The notes under the pieces: model-generated | Told to the model about the DNA's origin: nothing | Seen by the model: only the letters and a program-made list of their open reading frames with translations | The model's database searches: none | Shown here: positions 1-9,605 of the stretch, piece by piece | Layout: the number at the start of each line of letters is the position of its first letter | How positions within the stretch are numbered: the stretch's first letter is position 1 | Translations under genes and position numbers: made by a program | Assembly: GCF_004770475.1 (NCBI RefSeq) | Contig: NZ_RQHK01000002.1 | Span: forward strand, 1,347,832 to 1,411,831 | Direction: 5' to 3' | DNA length: 64,000 bases | From: Leptospira mtsangambouensis | GTDB taxonomy: Bacteria; Spirochaetota; Leptospiria; Leptospirales; Leptospiraceae

Positions 1-52
1 ATTATCTAAATACAACTCTTCAGTTACACAAACCACTCACTTCGTTAGGTTA

Positions 53-979
<927 letters not shown>

Positions 980-1021
980 CTATGGTGCCTAAAATCTCTA
1001 TTTGTTCCCTTTGTATGTCGG

Positions 1022-1048
1022 TGATCGGATAGAAGAAATTAATTTAAA
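1022..1048 (-). promoter_or_regulatory. flaB: Possible sigma-28-type flaB promoter
   Basis: On the minus strand TTTAAA is followed about 13-15 nt later by TCCGATCA, a partial match to the flagellar sigma-28 pattern TAAA-N15-GCCGATAA. It lies about 125 nt upstream of the flaB start. Spacing and the last bases are imperfect, so the call is tentative. Confidence 0.35.
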
Positions 1049-1070
1049 GAAACTTGGTAGTTTTCGGAGT

Positions 1071-1100
1071 TTATTGCGGTTTATTGCGGTTTATTGCGGT
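1071..1100. repeat. Three tandem copies of a 10-bp unit
   Basis: TTATTGCGGT occurs three times head to tail about 175-200 bp upstream of flaB. The rest of 1101-1277 is AT-rich and shows no convincing gene. Confidence 0.85.
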
Positions 1101-1277
1101 ATTTTAACGACTTTAGCGTTTTATTTTTTTTAAAAAAAAGTTCTAATTTCCCCCATACGATGATCGGCAAATCCCCATTTTCCATAAGCAAATTTTGAAA
1201 AATGGGAAAACAAATAGGGATTATCCTAGTTTTTGAGGCGGAAGGGTTAAAAAGCGGAAACACCCAAAACGAAAAAG

Positions 1278-2105
1278 TTAAGGGCGACTGGCTTCTGGAG
1301 ATAAAGTTTCCCAGTGGTAAACAGGACTTGTTTCTCCGGAAAAGTGATGTTCGATTGTTTTTAAGTCTTTAAAGTTTTCAAATAAACTTGCATTTAACGC
1401 ACGTATTGTGGACTCCATAGCAAGGATCCTACGTTTGTTCACAACCTCTTCTGATTCCTTAGGACCAGTTTCTGTTCCAGCAGAATAATAGGTAATGGTA
1501 TCAACAGGAGCATTGGGGTTTTCATCTTCAGAATCGCCAGTTTCTTCCGATTTGGTGCGAGGAAGTCTATATTTTTCCATCACATCTTGTAAAATTTCTA
1601 CATTCCAATCGATCACAAGTTTTGAATTTTTTTCTAAAAACCAGGACTGCTTTAATGCAAATCGAATGTCCAAAAGTTTTTTAGGAGAAAAAAGTTTACC
1701 ATCTTTAGCCAATGCTTCCACAGAATCAAAGTAAGGTGGTGATCCCACTTCACCTACAATTTGGTAAATAAATGCTCCCGTTTCTTCCTGCTTTAAAACC
1801 TTTCTGTGGATGGGAATTTGTTCCCCTTCTCCATTCGAAATATAAATCACAATTGGTTCTCTATGATCAAAAGAAGGATAAGAATAGAGTTGGAAAGGAA
1901 CCAGAAGTCTAAATGGGTTTTGTTCTGCTAAAATAAAAAAACTAAAAAAGATCAGTAAAGAAAACCAAGAGGCAAACAAAAAAATAAAATCACGAGTGAG
2001 CCTCGTTTCCCCCGTTCCGATTTTGTAAAACCGAATGATTAGGTCTTTTATGATTTCTTTTAGAGAACGAAGATATTCTTTAATCTTTTGAAGATGCGTA
2101 TTCAT
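1278..2105 (-). CDS. Single-pass membrane protein of unknown function, downstream of amidase
   Basis: About 275 residues with one transmembrane segment (residues about 39-60 from the chosen start) and a large, presumably periplasmic domain. The region after the membrane segment (LLVPFQLYSYPSF onward) loosely recalls GerMN-type cell-wall domains, but I cannot confirm this. The start at 2105 is preferred over an upstream ATG at 2132 because AAAGGA lies just before it. It overlaps the 3' end of the amidase gene, so the two are probably co-translated and act together at the envelope. Confidence 0.8.
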   Translation of the reverse strand: MNTHLQKIKEYLRSLKEIIKDLIIRFYKIGTGETRLTRDFIFLFASWFSLLIFFSFFILAEQNPFRLLVPFQLYSYPSFDHREPIVIYISNGEGEQIPIHRKVLKQEETGAFIYQIVGEVGSPPYFDSVEALAKDGKLFSPKKLLDIRFALKQSWFLEKNSKLVIDWNVEILQDVMEKYRLPRTKSEETGDSEDENPNAPVDTITYYSAGTETGPKESEEVVNKRRILAMESTIRALNASLFENFKDLKTIEHHFSGETSPVYHWETLSPEASRP

Positions 2106-3192
2106 GGATTCCTTTGATGACACTGCGAGCAATTTTCTTTTGGTAGTTTTTGTCCCGCAAACGTTTGCTTTCCTCTGGGTTTGTCAGATACCCCATTTCC
2201 ACAAGTACCGCAGGCATAAGGCTTCCTCGCAAGACGGAAAAATCTGCCTTTTTCACACCCCGAGAGGGAATCTCAGGACTTAATGCCTTTTCATACTGCA
2301 GAGCCACAGAACTTGCCAATTTCTTAGACCGCCTTTGGGTGACACTGGACAACATCTGAGATTGGATCTGGGAGACAACCGGGTTCTTATGTTTTCCCAC
2401 ATACCGGTTTTCCAAAATGGCCGTTTCACGAGCGGCCTCCGTACTTGGACTTTGCGAAAGGTAATAGACCTCAAAACCAGCAGCCTTATCCGAAAGCGAA
2501 GCATTACAATGGAAACTAATAAAAACCACATCCCTTGTGTCCTGCAAGATTTGGTTTGCCAATTTGGACCTGTCTTCTAATTCCACAAAGGAATCATTTT
2601 TTCGAACCATCTGCACCCGAATTTCTGGGTAGTACTTCCGTAAGTACAAATAAGTGTAACGAGCCACACCAAGACTTACATCCTTTTCATAGTATCCGGT
2701 TGGATCGGAAGTTCCTGGGTCCTTTCCTCCATGGCCCGCATCAATCACTATGGCTTTTACATTTAGGTTTCGTTTGGGAGTTGGTTCTTTGGGAATGAGA
2801 ACCCAAAGTTCCGTTTCTTTGAATTGGTAACGAACATCATAAGAGATTAGATTGAGTAAAACTGCTTCCACAAGATCCAAAGGAAGATACACATCTTCTT
2901 CTTTTTTTAAAATGGCTTTGGGGATTTTGTAAATTTTTCCATCCAGGGTATAAAAACTAGACCCTAGGCGGAATTGAAGATTCCCTTGGGGAGTGTAAAT
3001 GGAACCAACTCTTGTGAACTTTTTTAGTTTGGTGGAAAGTTCGGGCAAAATCGATTTCAAATCAGAAAATGCCACGTAGTTTCCTTTTCCGTAGAGCGGA
3101 AGTTTGGCGACTTCAGCAAATACGGAATTGGAAACAATACAGAAACAAAGTAGGACTAATCTTTTTTGAAGATAGAAAGAATTCGCTGCCAA
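2080..3192 (-). CDS. N-acetylmuramoyl-L-alanine amidase (AmiC-like, Amidase_3)
   Basis: Zinc-dependent periplasmic amidase that cleaves the amide bond between N-acetylmuramic acid and the stem peptide. Signal peptide at residues about 10-27 (LVLLCFCIVSNSVFA). The catalytic domain starts near residue 146: zinc ligands His154 (DAGHGG), Glu169 (YYEKD) and His228 (SFHCNAS), and catalytic Glu332 (VEMGYLTN). All are intact, so it should be active. The N-terminal ~120 residues resemble a copper-amine-oxidase-like/AMIN-type wall-binding region. It overlaps the preceding helicase gene by about 37 nt. Confidence 0.92.
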   Translation of the reverse strand: MAANSFYLQKRLVLLCFCIVSNSVFAEVAKLPLYGKGNYVAFSDLKSILPELSTKLKKFTRVGSIYTPQGNLQFRLGSSFYTLDGKIYKIPKAILKKEEDVYLPLDLVEAVLLNLISYDVRYQFKETELWVLIPKEPTPKRNLNVKAIVIDAGHGGKDPGTSDPTGYYEKDVSLGVARYTYLYLRKYYPEIRVQMVRKNDSFVELEDRSKLANQILQDTRDVVFISFHCNASLSDKAAGFEVYYLSQSPSTEAARETAILENRYVGKHKNPVVSQIQSQMLSSVTQRRSKKLASSVALQYEKALSPEIPSRGVKKADFSVLRGSLMPAVLVEMGYLTNPEESKRLRDKNYQKKIARSVIKGIHEYASSKD

Positions 3193-4751
3193 ATCGATAG
3201 TTTCTGTTTTTTAGATTTTTTCACTTCGTTGATATCGAAGAGATTTCTTCTTGGATCGTTCTTTTGGTGGTGTTTTCCAGATTGATTTTTCTTATGTTGG
3301 CCTTTGCCCTTTCCATCCTTAGGATGGTGGCCATGTTTGAATTCATGGTGGGTCATTTTGGCCGGGTGTTTATGATCACCTTCTCCCTCATGTTGGTGCG
3401 GGTGTGCCATCTTTGCAGGCGGGTGGTGTTTTTCCCCTTTTCCTTTCCCACGTCCACGGTCTCCCGAACGGTTTTGATTTCTATCACCTGATCTATGTTC
3501 GCCGCCATGTTTTGGTTTTCCACCACGACCGCCACGATCTCCTCGTTCCCGGTCTTGGTATTTTTTTTCACCAGGAATGGCTTCATCAGCAAATACAGGT
3601 GTGAACTCTCCCTTAGGAAATTCCAAATACTCTTCACGAATTTCCCCGATTGGAATTTTGGAATTTAGGTAACGTTCAATTCGTTCGAGTTCTGTATAAT
3701 CTGTTTCAGAACAAAATCCAATGGACATACCCTTTCTTCCCGCACGGGCAGTACGTCCAATTCGATGCACATAGTTTTCTGCATCTTGTGGTAGATCATA
3801 ATTGTAAACCACATCGATATTTTCGATATCGATCCCACGAGAAGCAACATCTGTCGCAATGAGATACTTATACTTTCCTTCTTTAAAATCTCTGAGGAGT
3901 CGAATTCGTTTTTTTTGGTCGAGTTCAGAAGAAAGCCCTGTGGCTGTGATTCCAAATTTTCGAAGAACCGAAACGATCTTTGGAATGTTCATCTTGTAAT
4001 TGGTGAAAATGATTCCAAGTCCTTCGATCTCATTGTGTAACAGAGAGTTTACGAGGTAAGGGAGTTTTTCTTCCCGTCCCAAGTGGAGTAAATTTTGGTC
4101 GATTCTTTCGGTGATAACTTTTTCTGGATTGATATGAACTTCAATCGGATCATTCAAATACTTACTGGCAAGCCTTACCACTTCGTAACTTAAGGTAGCG
4201 CTAAAAAGAAGAGATTGTTTTCTATTTTTACATTTGTGAAAGATGTATTTGAGATCTTGGACAAATCCCATATCGAACATTCTGTCCGCTTCATCCAAAA
4301 TCACTACCTTGATATTTTCCAAAGAGAGGCCGTGGTTTTTGACAAAGTCAATGAGCCTTCCCGGTGTTGCCACAATGAGACAAGCCTTGTTCCCTAACGC
4401 CTGTTCTTGGGAGCGGTAATCCGTTCCCCCGATGATGGTGGCCACACCAAAGTCAGTGAACTCTAAAAGTTTTTTAGCTTCTTCTGCAATTTGGATGGTA
4501 AGTTCTCTTGTGGGTGCCAGGACAAGGGCATAAGGCAAAGGTTCTTCTTCTGTCGCAGACAAAAGTCTGTGGAGAGTCGGAAGTAAAAAAGCCATCGTTT
4601 TTCCGGTTCCGGTTTGGGCAAGACCTGTGAGGTCATGACCTTCCATGGCAAAAGGAATGGATTTGGCTTGAATAGGAGTGAGGTCTGTGTAACCGATTTT
4701 TTCTAAAGCTTTGGTTAATGACTCGTGAAAGGGTAATTCGTTAAATTTCAT
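3156..4751 (-). CDS. DEAD-box ATP-dependent RNA helicase (RhlE-like)
   Basis: Full two-lobe RNA helicase core: Q motif near residue 28, Walker A AQTGTGKT (45-52), PTREL, DEAD near residue 150, SAT, and HRIGRTARAGRKG in the second lobe. The C-terminal ~140 residues are low complexity and very basic, rich in Gly, Arg, His and Lys, as in RNA-binding tails of RhlE/CsdA-like enzymes. Likely role: RNA unwinding in ribosome assembly or mRNA decay. The tail is unusually His-rich. Confidence 0.93.
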   Translation of the reverse strand: MKFNELPFHESLTKALEKIGYTDLTPIQAKSIPFAMEGHDLTGLAQTGTGKTMAFLLPTLHRLLSATEEEPLPYALVLAPTRELTIQIAEEAKKLLEFTDFGVATIIGGTDYRSQEQALGNKACLIVATPGRLIDFVKNHGLSLENIKVVILDEADRMFDMGFVQDLKYIFHKCKNRKQSLLFSATLSYEVVRLASKYLNDPIEVHINPEKVITERIDQNLLHLGREEKLPYLVNSLLHNEIEGLGIIFTNYKMNIPKIVSVLRKFGITATGLSSELDQKKRIRLLRDFKEGKYKYLIATDVASRGIDIENIDVVYNYDLPQDAENYVHRIGRTARAGRKGMSIGFCSETDYTELERIERYLNSKIPIGEIREEYLEFPKGEFTPVFADEAIPGEKKYQDRERGDRGGRGGKPKHGGEHRSGDRNQNRSGDRGRGKGKGEKHHPPAKMAHPHQHEGEGDHKHPAKMTHHEFKHGHHPKDGKGKGQHKKNQSGKHHQKNDPRRNLFDINEVKKSKKQKLSIWQRILSIFKKD

Positions 4752-4759
4752 AATGGATT

Positions 4760-5563
4760 TCAGTGTTTTAATTTTCTGGCGATTAGTTCGATGGTATCAC
4801 CATAGGCAAATTGGTTTGCATACAGTCGATACAGCCATTCGGGGAGTTTGCCACGTAGGCCTAAATCCCGGTAGGAGTGATACGACATAGGTCTAACATA
4901 GTTCACTTCAAAGCCAAGGATTGACAAGAGTTTTTTCAATGAGTGGACAGAGTAGTCAAAAAAGTGGTCGGAGGGATGAGTCGAAAACCATTCCTTGGGA
5001 TTTGTTTGGAAACTGGGGCCAAAACTAGAAGGAACTGCTAGATAAAGAAAGCCACCGGGCCTTGTCCAGGAGTTGATTCGTTTCCAAATCCCTTCGATGT
5101 CTTCGATATGTTCGATGACAAAAAAAGCTGCGATCAGATCAAACGATTCTTTCCAATCCCCTTCTTTCACCGACAAAACCGAAGTTTGGTCTACATCCAG
5201 GCCAAGTGTGAATTTTGCATATTCCACTTCTTTCGGAGAAAGTTCAAGGCCCCGTGCCTGGTAACCGGCAGTCCTTGCCTCATCTAAAAAAAAACCAGCA
5301 GCCGATCCAATCTCCAAAAGGGACTTATTTGTTGGTTTTGCCCCTACCGATTCTAAATTCCCTAACCGACGTTTTGCCATAACCCGTAAGTTTGGTTCAT
5401 CTTCATAATAAGATTTTTTGTATTGGGACTTGTATTCTTCCATAAAGTAACTATCCCCATACTCTCTCTGTTTTGCAGGAAGATACCGAAGAACACCCGT
5501 AAGTCGGCATTCTTCATAATGTTCTGGGAATTCTTTATGACGTGAAAATTCGAATAAACTCAA
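4760..5563 (-). CDS. Class I SAM-dependent methyltransferase
   Basis: 267 residues. SAM-binding motif I is LLEIGSAAGFF (about 82-92), the acidic loop is LELSP, and later motifs are FVIEHIEDIEGIW and RPGGFLYLAVPS. The region before motif I (GDSYFMEEYKSQY) is typical of Methyltransf_23-like sugar or lipid methyltransferases. Substrate unknown. Its start overlaps the stop of the upstream TPR gene by 4 nt, suggesting translational coupling. Confidence 0.85.
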   Translation of the reverse strand: MSLFEFSRHKEFPEHYEECRLTGVLRYLPAKQREYGDSYFMEEYKSQYKKSYYEDEPNLRVMAKRRLGNLESVGAKPTNKSLLEIGSAAGFFLDEARTAGYQARGLELSPKEVEYAKFTLGLDVDQTSVLSVKEGDWKESFDLIAAFFVIEHIEDIEGIWKRINSWTRPGGFLYLAVPSSFGPSFQTNPKEWFSTHPSDHFFDYSVHSLKKLLSILGFEVNYVRPMSYHSYRDLGLRGKLPEWLYRLYANQFAYGDTIELIARKLKH

Positions 5564-7662
5564 AAATAAGTTCTCTTTTTGGATTCCAAGGATTTTTCAT
5601 ACTGAGCCCGAGCTGCCCTTTTGTTTTCATAGGCTTCCGTAAGACTTGGATTTAAATCAATGGCTGTTTGGAAACTTGAGAGTGCTCTTTTAAATTCCCC
5701 ATTTTTAAAATAACAAACTCCCAAATAATTGTGTGCCTTAGAAGAAATGGTAGGTGTCACATCGGAACGAGTGATGACCGTTAGTTCCTCAATCGCTTTT
5801 TCACGATCCACAAGGGAACCGGAATCGATTAAAATTTTAGAAAGGACAAGCCTTGATTCCATATCTTCAGGATCGATGTGGCTTGCACGAAATGCTTCTT
5901 CTTTGGCCTTTTTGGAAAGCCCAGAGTTCCCACTATTTGCATAATTCAGTGCTAGTTTTCTGTGAGCGAGTTTGATTTCTTTTGGGTCTTTGGAATTTTC
6001 CAAAACATAAACTAACACCTTTTCTGCGGCCGGATAGTTTTTGGTTTGGATGTACACATCTGCTAGTTTCAATCTTGCTTCATAAAGTTCCGGTTTCCAA
6101 GCAATGGCTTCTTCATATTCGGCAATGGCTTCTGAATAAAATCGGTTTTCTAAATAATAATCGGCAATGGCAAGCCTTGACTGTGCATGGTTTGGATCAA
6201 GTGCCTGCGACTTACGAAGAGACTCAATGGCCATCGTAGGTTTTCCCGCATGTAAATAGGTTAGGCCCAAATTGTAATAAGCCGATTGATTTTTGGGATT
6301 TAAAGACAGGGCCCCTTCAAAAGCGGTGATACTTTCCGAATAACGTTCCATCTCATCCAAAATGATTCCAAGATTTACATAAGCGGTTTCCGAATATGTA
6401 TCCCCTGGGGTGAGACGAATGATCCGGCGAAACAAACTTTCTGCTTCGACAAGTTCCCCTTTTTTATAATAGAGTTCTGACAAAGCAAAAAGAGAATCCA
6501 CATCACTGGGTTTCAGTAACAATGCTTTTTTTAAAGCAGTGATGGCCATATTGGTTTGGCCCATTGATAGAAAGGCATCTGCAATGTAACGATACACTTC
6601 TGGTTCGTTGGCATTGGAATCGAGGGCTTTTTGAAAGTATTTGGCCGCTTCTTCTGGCACTTTCTTTTTCAAATACACCAAACCAAGATTATAGTAAGAT
6701 TTGGCATCGTTTGTTTTCAAACGAATCACTTCTCTGAAATAAAACTCCGCCCTATCATAATCTTCTCTTTGGTAGAAGATGGTACCAAGATGGCCATAAG
6801 ACAAAACCGCTGTTTGGGAATTCGGAGCCGTTTGGATTACCTTTTGGAATTCAGAAATGGCTTCGGCGATATTTCCTTGTTTCAAATAACTAATGGCTAA
6901 GTTGTAAGTAAGAGTGACATCTGCCGGTGCCAAAGACTGTCCTTCTTTGTAAGCTTCTATGGCACTGGCCGGATCTCCAATCTCTTGGAATAAATTTCCT
7001 TGGAGGAGGGCCACACGGTAGTCATTCGGAGCAATTTCTTTGGCTCGCATCGCAGCACGCCTTGCCTCTTCAAATTTCCCAGCATGTTTGAATGCGAGTG
7101 ATAAATTATAAAACGCAAAATAGTTTTTGGAATCGTATTGGATGGCTTTTTCCAATCGTTCGATAGCATTGATATAACGACCGGCTTCATCATACATCAC
7201 ACCAAGAACGGTAAGGGCAATGGATTTGTCTTCGTCTGCGCCTGGTGAATTTAAAAACTCCTCACAAACATTTCCCACTCGATTCACATAACGATTATGA
7301 TAGGCATTGAGGCAAGCCGCCAGTTTCGGATTTACGGAATCATCTGGAAGGTAAGGTTTATCCACAAGAAGGTTTAAAGCTTTTTTATCTGTGGGAAGGT
7401 TCTTTAAGGCTTTTGCGATTTCTTCTGGATTCTTTTTTTTCTCCAGATACCACCAATACCCGGCGGTCAAAAATCCAAGGACTAGGGCGACAAGGAAGGA
7501 CCAAAAAAGAAAAGATAAAACAGGACGGCGGGCGGTGGTTTCTGATTCGTAAGTGGTTTCTTTTTCACGACCCAGGTTCCGTAAGTATGGATCTTCCTGG
7601 TAATAACTTGGCTGTGAAGACTGCTCTTCAATGCGAAACCGGTTTTTTTGGATGGGATCCAT
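5560..7662 (-). CDS. Membrane-anchored TPR-repeat protein
   Basis: 700 residues: a cytoplasmic N-terminus, one transmembrane segment at about 48-70 (LSFLFWSFLVALVLGFLTAGYW), then a long array of more than a dozen tetratricopeptide repeats with the W/LG/Y/A/F/A/P pattern (for example AIERLEKAIQYDSKNYFAFYNLSLAFKHAGK). A scaffold for protein complexes at the inner membrane; partner unknown. It lies in a tight minus-strand run after nusB. Confidence 0.9.
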   Translation of the reverse strand: MDPIQKNRFRIEEQSSQPSYYQEDPYLRNLGREKETTYESETTARRPVLSFLFWSFLVALVLGFLTAGYWWYLEKKKNPEEIAKALKNLPTDKKALNLLVDKPYLPDDSVNPKLAACLNAYHNRYVNRVGNVCEEFLNSPGADEDKSIALTVLGVMYDEAGRYINAIERLEKAIQYDSKNYFAFYNLSLAFKHAGKFEEARRAAMRAKEIAPNDYRVALLQGNLFQEIGDPASAIEAYKEGQSLAPADVTLTYNLAISYLKQGNIAEAISEFQKVIQTAPNSQTAVLSYGHLGTIFYQREDYDRAEFYFREVIRLKTNDAKSYYNLGLVYLKKKVPEEAAKYFQKALDSNANEPEVYRYIADAFLSMGQTNMAITALKKALLLKPSDVDSLFALSELYYKKGELVEAESLFRRIIRLTPGDTYSETAYVNLGIILDEMERYSESITAFEGALSLNPKNQSAYYNLGLTYLHAGKPTMAIESLRKSQALDPNHAQSRLAIADYYLENRFYSEAIAEYEEAIAWKPELYEARLKLADVYIQTKNYPAAEKVLVYVLENSKDPKEIKLAHRKLALNYANSGNSGLSKKAKEEAFRASHIDPEDMESRLVLSKILIDSGSLVDREKAIEELTVITRSDVTPTISSKAHNYLGVCYFKNGEFKRALSSFQTAIDLNPSLTEAYENKRAARAQYEKSLESKKRTYF

Positions 7663-7670
7663 TCTTTTTA

Positions 7671-8093
7671 TTATTTGGGATTTTTCGCTACGATCTCCTT
7701 CTTATAGAAGGCATCGAGTAGTCCGTTGATAAACTGCGCTGATTCATCCGTTTCAAATTCTTTAGTGAGTTCCACCGCTTCATTGATGACAACGGGGGCC
7801 GCAAGGAAAGGTTCCTTTTGCAAACTAAGGATTGATAAACGTAAAATACAACGGTTGACCACGGAAATACGCGAAAGTTCCCAATTCTCCGAATACTTCT
7901 TGATTAGAGTATCGATGCTTTTTCGATTTTCGACCACTCCTTTCACAAGAAAGACAGCATAATCCTTTTCTTCACGAGTGATTTTTTTGTCATACCAATC
8001 GAATTTCATAGCCCTGTCTGGATCGGTTCCGACGAGGTCAATTTGGTAGAGGCACATTAGGGCAAGACTTCGCCCGCGGTGTCTAGAACTCAT
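7671..8093 (-). CDS. nusB: Transcription antitermination protein NusB
   Basis: 140-residue all-helical RNA-binding protein that joins NusE/S10 on boxA RNA during rRNA antitermination. It begins [18 protein letters not shown] and ends with [25 protein letters not shown], the classic NusB C-terminal helix. It overlaps the upstream ribH stop by 4 nt, the widespread ribH-nusB arrangement. Confidence 0.95.
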   Translation of the reverse strand: MSSRHRGRSLALMCLYQIDLVGTDPDRAMKFDWYDKKITREEKDYAVFLVKGVVENRKSIDTLIKKYSENWELSRISVVNRCILRLSILSLQKEPFLAAPVVINEAVELTKEFETDESAQFINGLLDAFYKKEIVAKNPK

Positions 8094-8557
8094 CCGATCT
8101 CTTTGAAAAGATTTGCCATTTCAATGGCTGTTGTGGCTGCCTCGTATCCTTTGTTTCCCGCTTTGGTACCGGCTCTTTCAATGGCTTGTTCGATGGATTC
8201 AGTGGTAATGACACCAAAAATCACAGGAACAGATCCATCCGCCACCGATCCTACTTTTGCTGCTTCCCCAGAAACCAAATCATAATGCGAAGTGGCCCCA
8301 CGAATCACAGCCCCAAGGCAAACGATGGCAGAGAATTGGTATTTTTTGGACCCAAGGACACGTTTTACGGTTTGTGGGAGTTCGAAGGCACCGGGAACAT
8401 AGATGACAGTGACATCGGAATCTGCGATTCCATGTTGTCTGTATGCATCTTTTGCCCCTTTGAGTAAAGACTCAGTAATGAATTCATTAAACTTTGAAAC
8501 GATGACACAATGTTTTTGTCCGTTTCCGATGCGGGTGCCTTCCAGTGTAGCTGTCAT
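8090..8557 (-). CDS. ribH: 6,7-dimethyl-8-ribityllumazine synthase
   Basis: Penultimate enzyme of riboflavin synthesis, condensing 5-amino-6-ribitylaminouracil with 3,4-dihydroxy-2-butanone 4-phosphate. 155 residues, normal length. Recognisable motifs are [38 protein letters not shown] with the catalytic His, and [18 protein letters not shown]. First gene of the ribH-nusB pair. Confidence 0.96.
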   Translation of the reverse strand: MTATLEGTRIGNGQKHCVIVSKFNEFITESLLKGAKDAYRQHGIADSDVTVIYVPGAFELPQTVKRVLGSKKYQFSAIVCLGAVIRGATSHYDLVSGEAAKVGSVADGSVPVIFGVITTESIEQAIERAGTKAGNKGYEAATTAIEMANLFKEIG

Positions 8558-8580
8558 GTATCCAAAATCCTAGGGGGGTG

Positions 8581-8733
8581 TTATTTCGCAAGACGAATGA
8601 CAAGGGTAATCTTTCCGTCTGGATTTTCTACCACTTCAAACCCGTCTCGTTCGAGAGCTTTTTTGGCTCGGTAGATCGCTAGATTCACAACATTGGTTTT
8701 TTCTTCCTGCAGTTTTTCTGATTCCCGGTTCAT
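8581..8733 (-). CDS. Small basic/acidic protein of 50 residues, upstream of ribH
   Basis: An open frame reading MNRESEKLQEEKTNVVNLAI at the start and ending ITLVIRLAK, preceded by a strong GGGGAGAGGGGA Shine-Dalgarno. It ends 23 nt before ribH and is in the same direction. Amphipathic helix followed by a short beta-like segment; function unknown. The good ribosome-binding site and fit in the operon argue that it is real. Confidence 0.75.
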   Translation of the reverse strand: MNRESEKLQEEKTNVVNLAIYRAKKALERDGFEVVENPDGKITLVIRLAK

Positions 8734-8819
8734 AGATCCCCTCTCCCCTTAAAGTTCGGAAGCCCGACCATGCAATCTTAAATACCAATGGCTTTACAAG
8801 GTAGAATTGTTTTCCTCTT

Positions 8820-9275
8820 ATGTCATATAGGAAGAAAATGAAGAAAAAGAAATCTATAAAGAAGGCCAAAAAAAGGAAACCGGTAGTGTATACCGAAAGT
8901 GACTTTATCGTAAAACCTTCTTCTGTTCCCAATATTGGAATGGGACTATTCACCAAACAAACATTATACAAGGGAGATACCGTTGGTTATTACATGGGTA
9001 AAATCATTACCGATGAACAAGCGGAATCAAACAAATACGTAGACTCAAAATACCTACTTTGGATCTGTAAAGACTGGTGGATTTATGGGGAAGGTCGTGA
9101 GTCCAATTACACTCGTTATATCAACCACTCCTCAAAACCCAATGCGGAACTCATCACATCCGTCAGATGGAAAACGGCTAGGTTCAAAGTGTTAAAAACA
9201 ATCCCGGAAGGATCAGAAATATTTTTTGATTATGGAAAAGACTACTGGGACAATGTGGACTTCAAACCGAAGTAA
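8820..9275 (+). CDS. SET-domain protein (putative lysine methyltransferase)
   Basis: 151 residues. A Lys/Arg-rich N-terminus (residues 1-20) precedes a compact SET domain: [19 protein letters not shown] (the NHxxxPN SAM-binding pseudoknot) and the closing [13 protein letters not shown]. Such small bacterial SET proteins methylate lysines; the target here is unknown. Transcribed divergently from the ribH operon; the ribosome-binding site is weak. Confidence 0.88.
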   Translation: MSYRKKMKKKKSIKKAKKRKPVVYTESDFIVKPSSVPNIGMGLFTKQTLYKGDTVGYYMGKIITDEQAESNKYVDSKYLLWICKDWWIYGEGRESNYTRYINHSSKPNAELITSVRWKTARFKVLKTIPEGSEIFFDYGKDYWDNVDFKPK

Positions 9276-9284
9276 AGAGATGTA

Positions 9285-9310
9285 TTGACCAAAAGGAATC
9301 GTTTGGTCAA
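9285..9310. terminator. 9-bp perfect inverted repeat between convergent genes
   Basis: TTGACCAAA and TTTGGTCAA flank an 8-nt loop just after the SET gene and just beyond the end of the opposing small gene. T runs are short, so termination strength is uncertain. Confidence 0.5.
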
Positions 9311-9325
9311 AAGTGAGAATAAACA

Positions 9326-9346
9326 AACGGTCTAAAGAAGACCGTT
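9326..9346 (-). terminator. Terminator-like hairpin at the end of the small membrane peptide gene
   Basis: AACGGTC / GACCGTT with a 7-nt loop; the stop codon of the minus-strand gene lies inside the hairpin, and a T-rich stretch follows on that strand. Confidence 0.55.
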
Positions 9347-9538
9347 ATTTCCAAAGGAAGTTTTGGTAGAAGTTTCTTGTGCATCGGAGGCCTCCAAAGC
9401 TTCCGTATAACGAATGACAGAATCATCCATCCGAAACACTCCTTCCGTTGTTTCTTTGTGCACAAAACGGCAAACCAAAAGATTGGCAGCAAAGAAGAGA
9501 ACCGCGAGAACCAAGGGAAAACGATACGAATTCGACAT
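9332..9538 (-). CDS. Small single-pass membrane protein
   Basis: 68 residues with a hydrophobic N-terminal segment (FPLVLAVLFFAANLLVC, residues 7-23) and a short polar tail. The C at residue 23 could be a lipobox cysteine. A good GGAGGGTTTT precedes the ATG. Function unknown. Confidence 0.7.
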   Translation of the reverse strand: MSNSYRFPLVLAVLFFAANLLVCRFVHKETTEGVFRMDDSVIRYTEALEASDAQETSTKTSFGNNGLL

Positions 9539-9605
9539 AAAACCCTCCGATTTAAGTTAAGCCTCTTACCCGGCCTTCTCCAGGCAAGAAATTTTTAGAA
9601 GAATT

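Noticed and set aside
1081..1263. A 60-codon minus-strand frame upstream of flaB
   Set aside because: It crosses the tandem repeats and low-complexity sequence and lacks a start signal.
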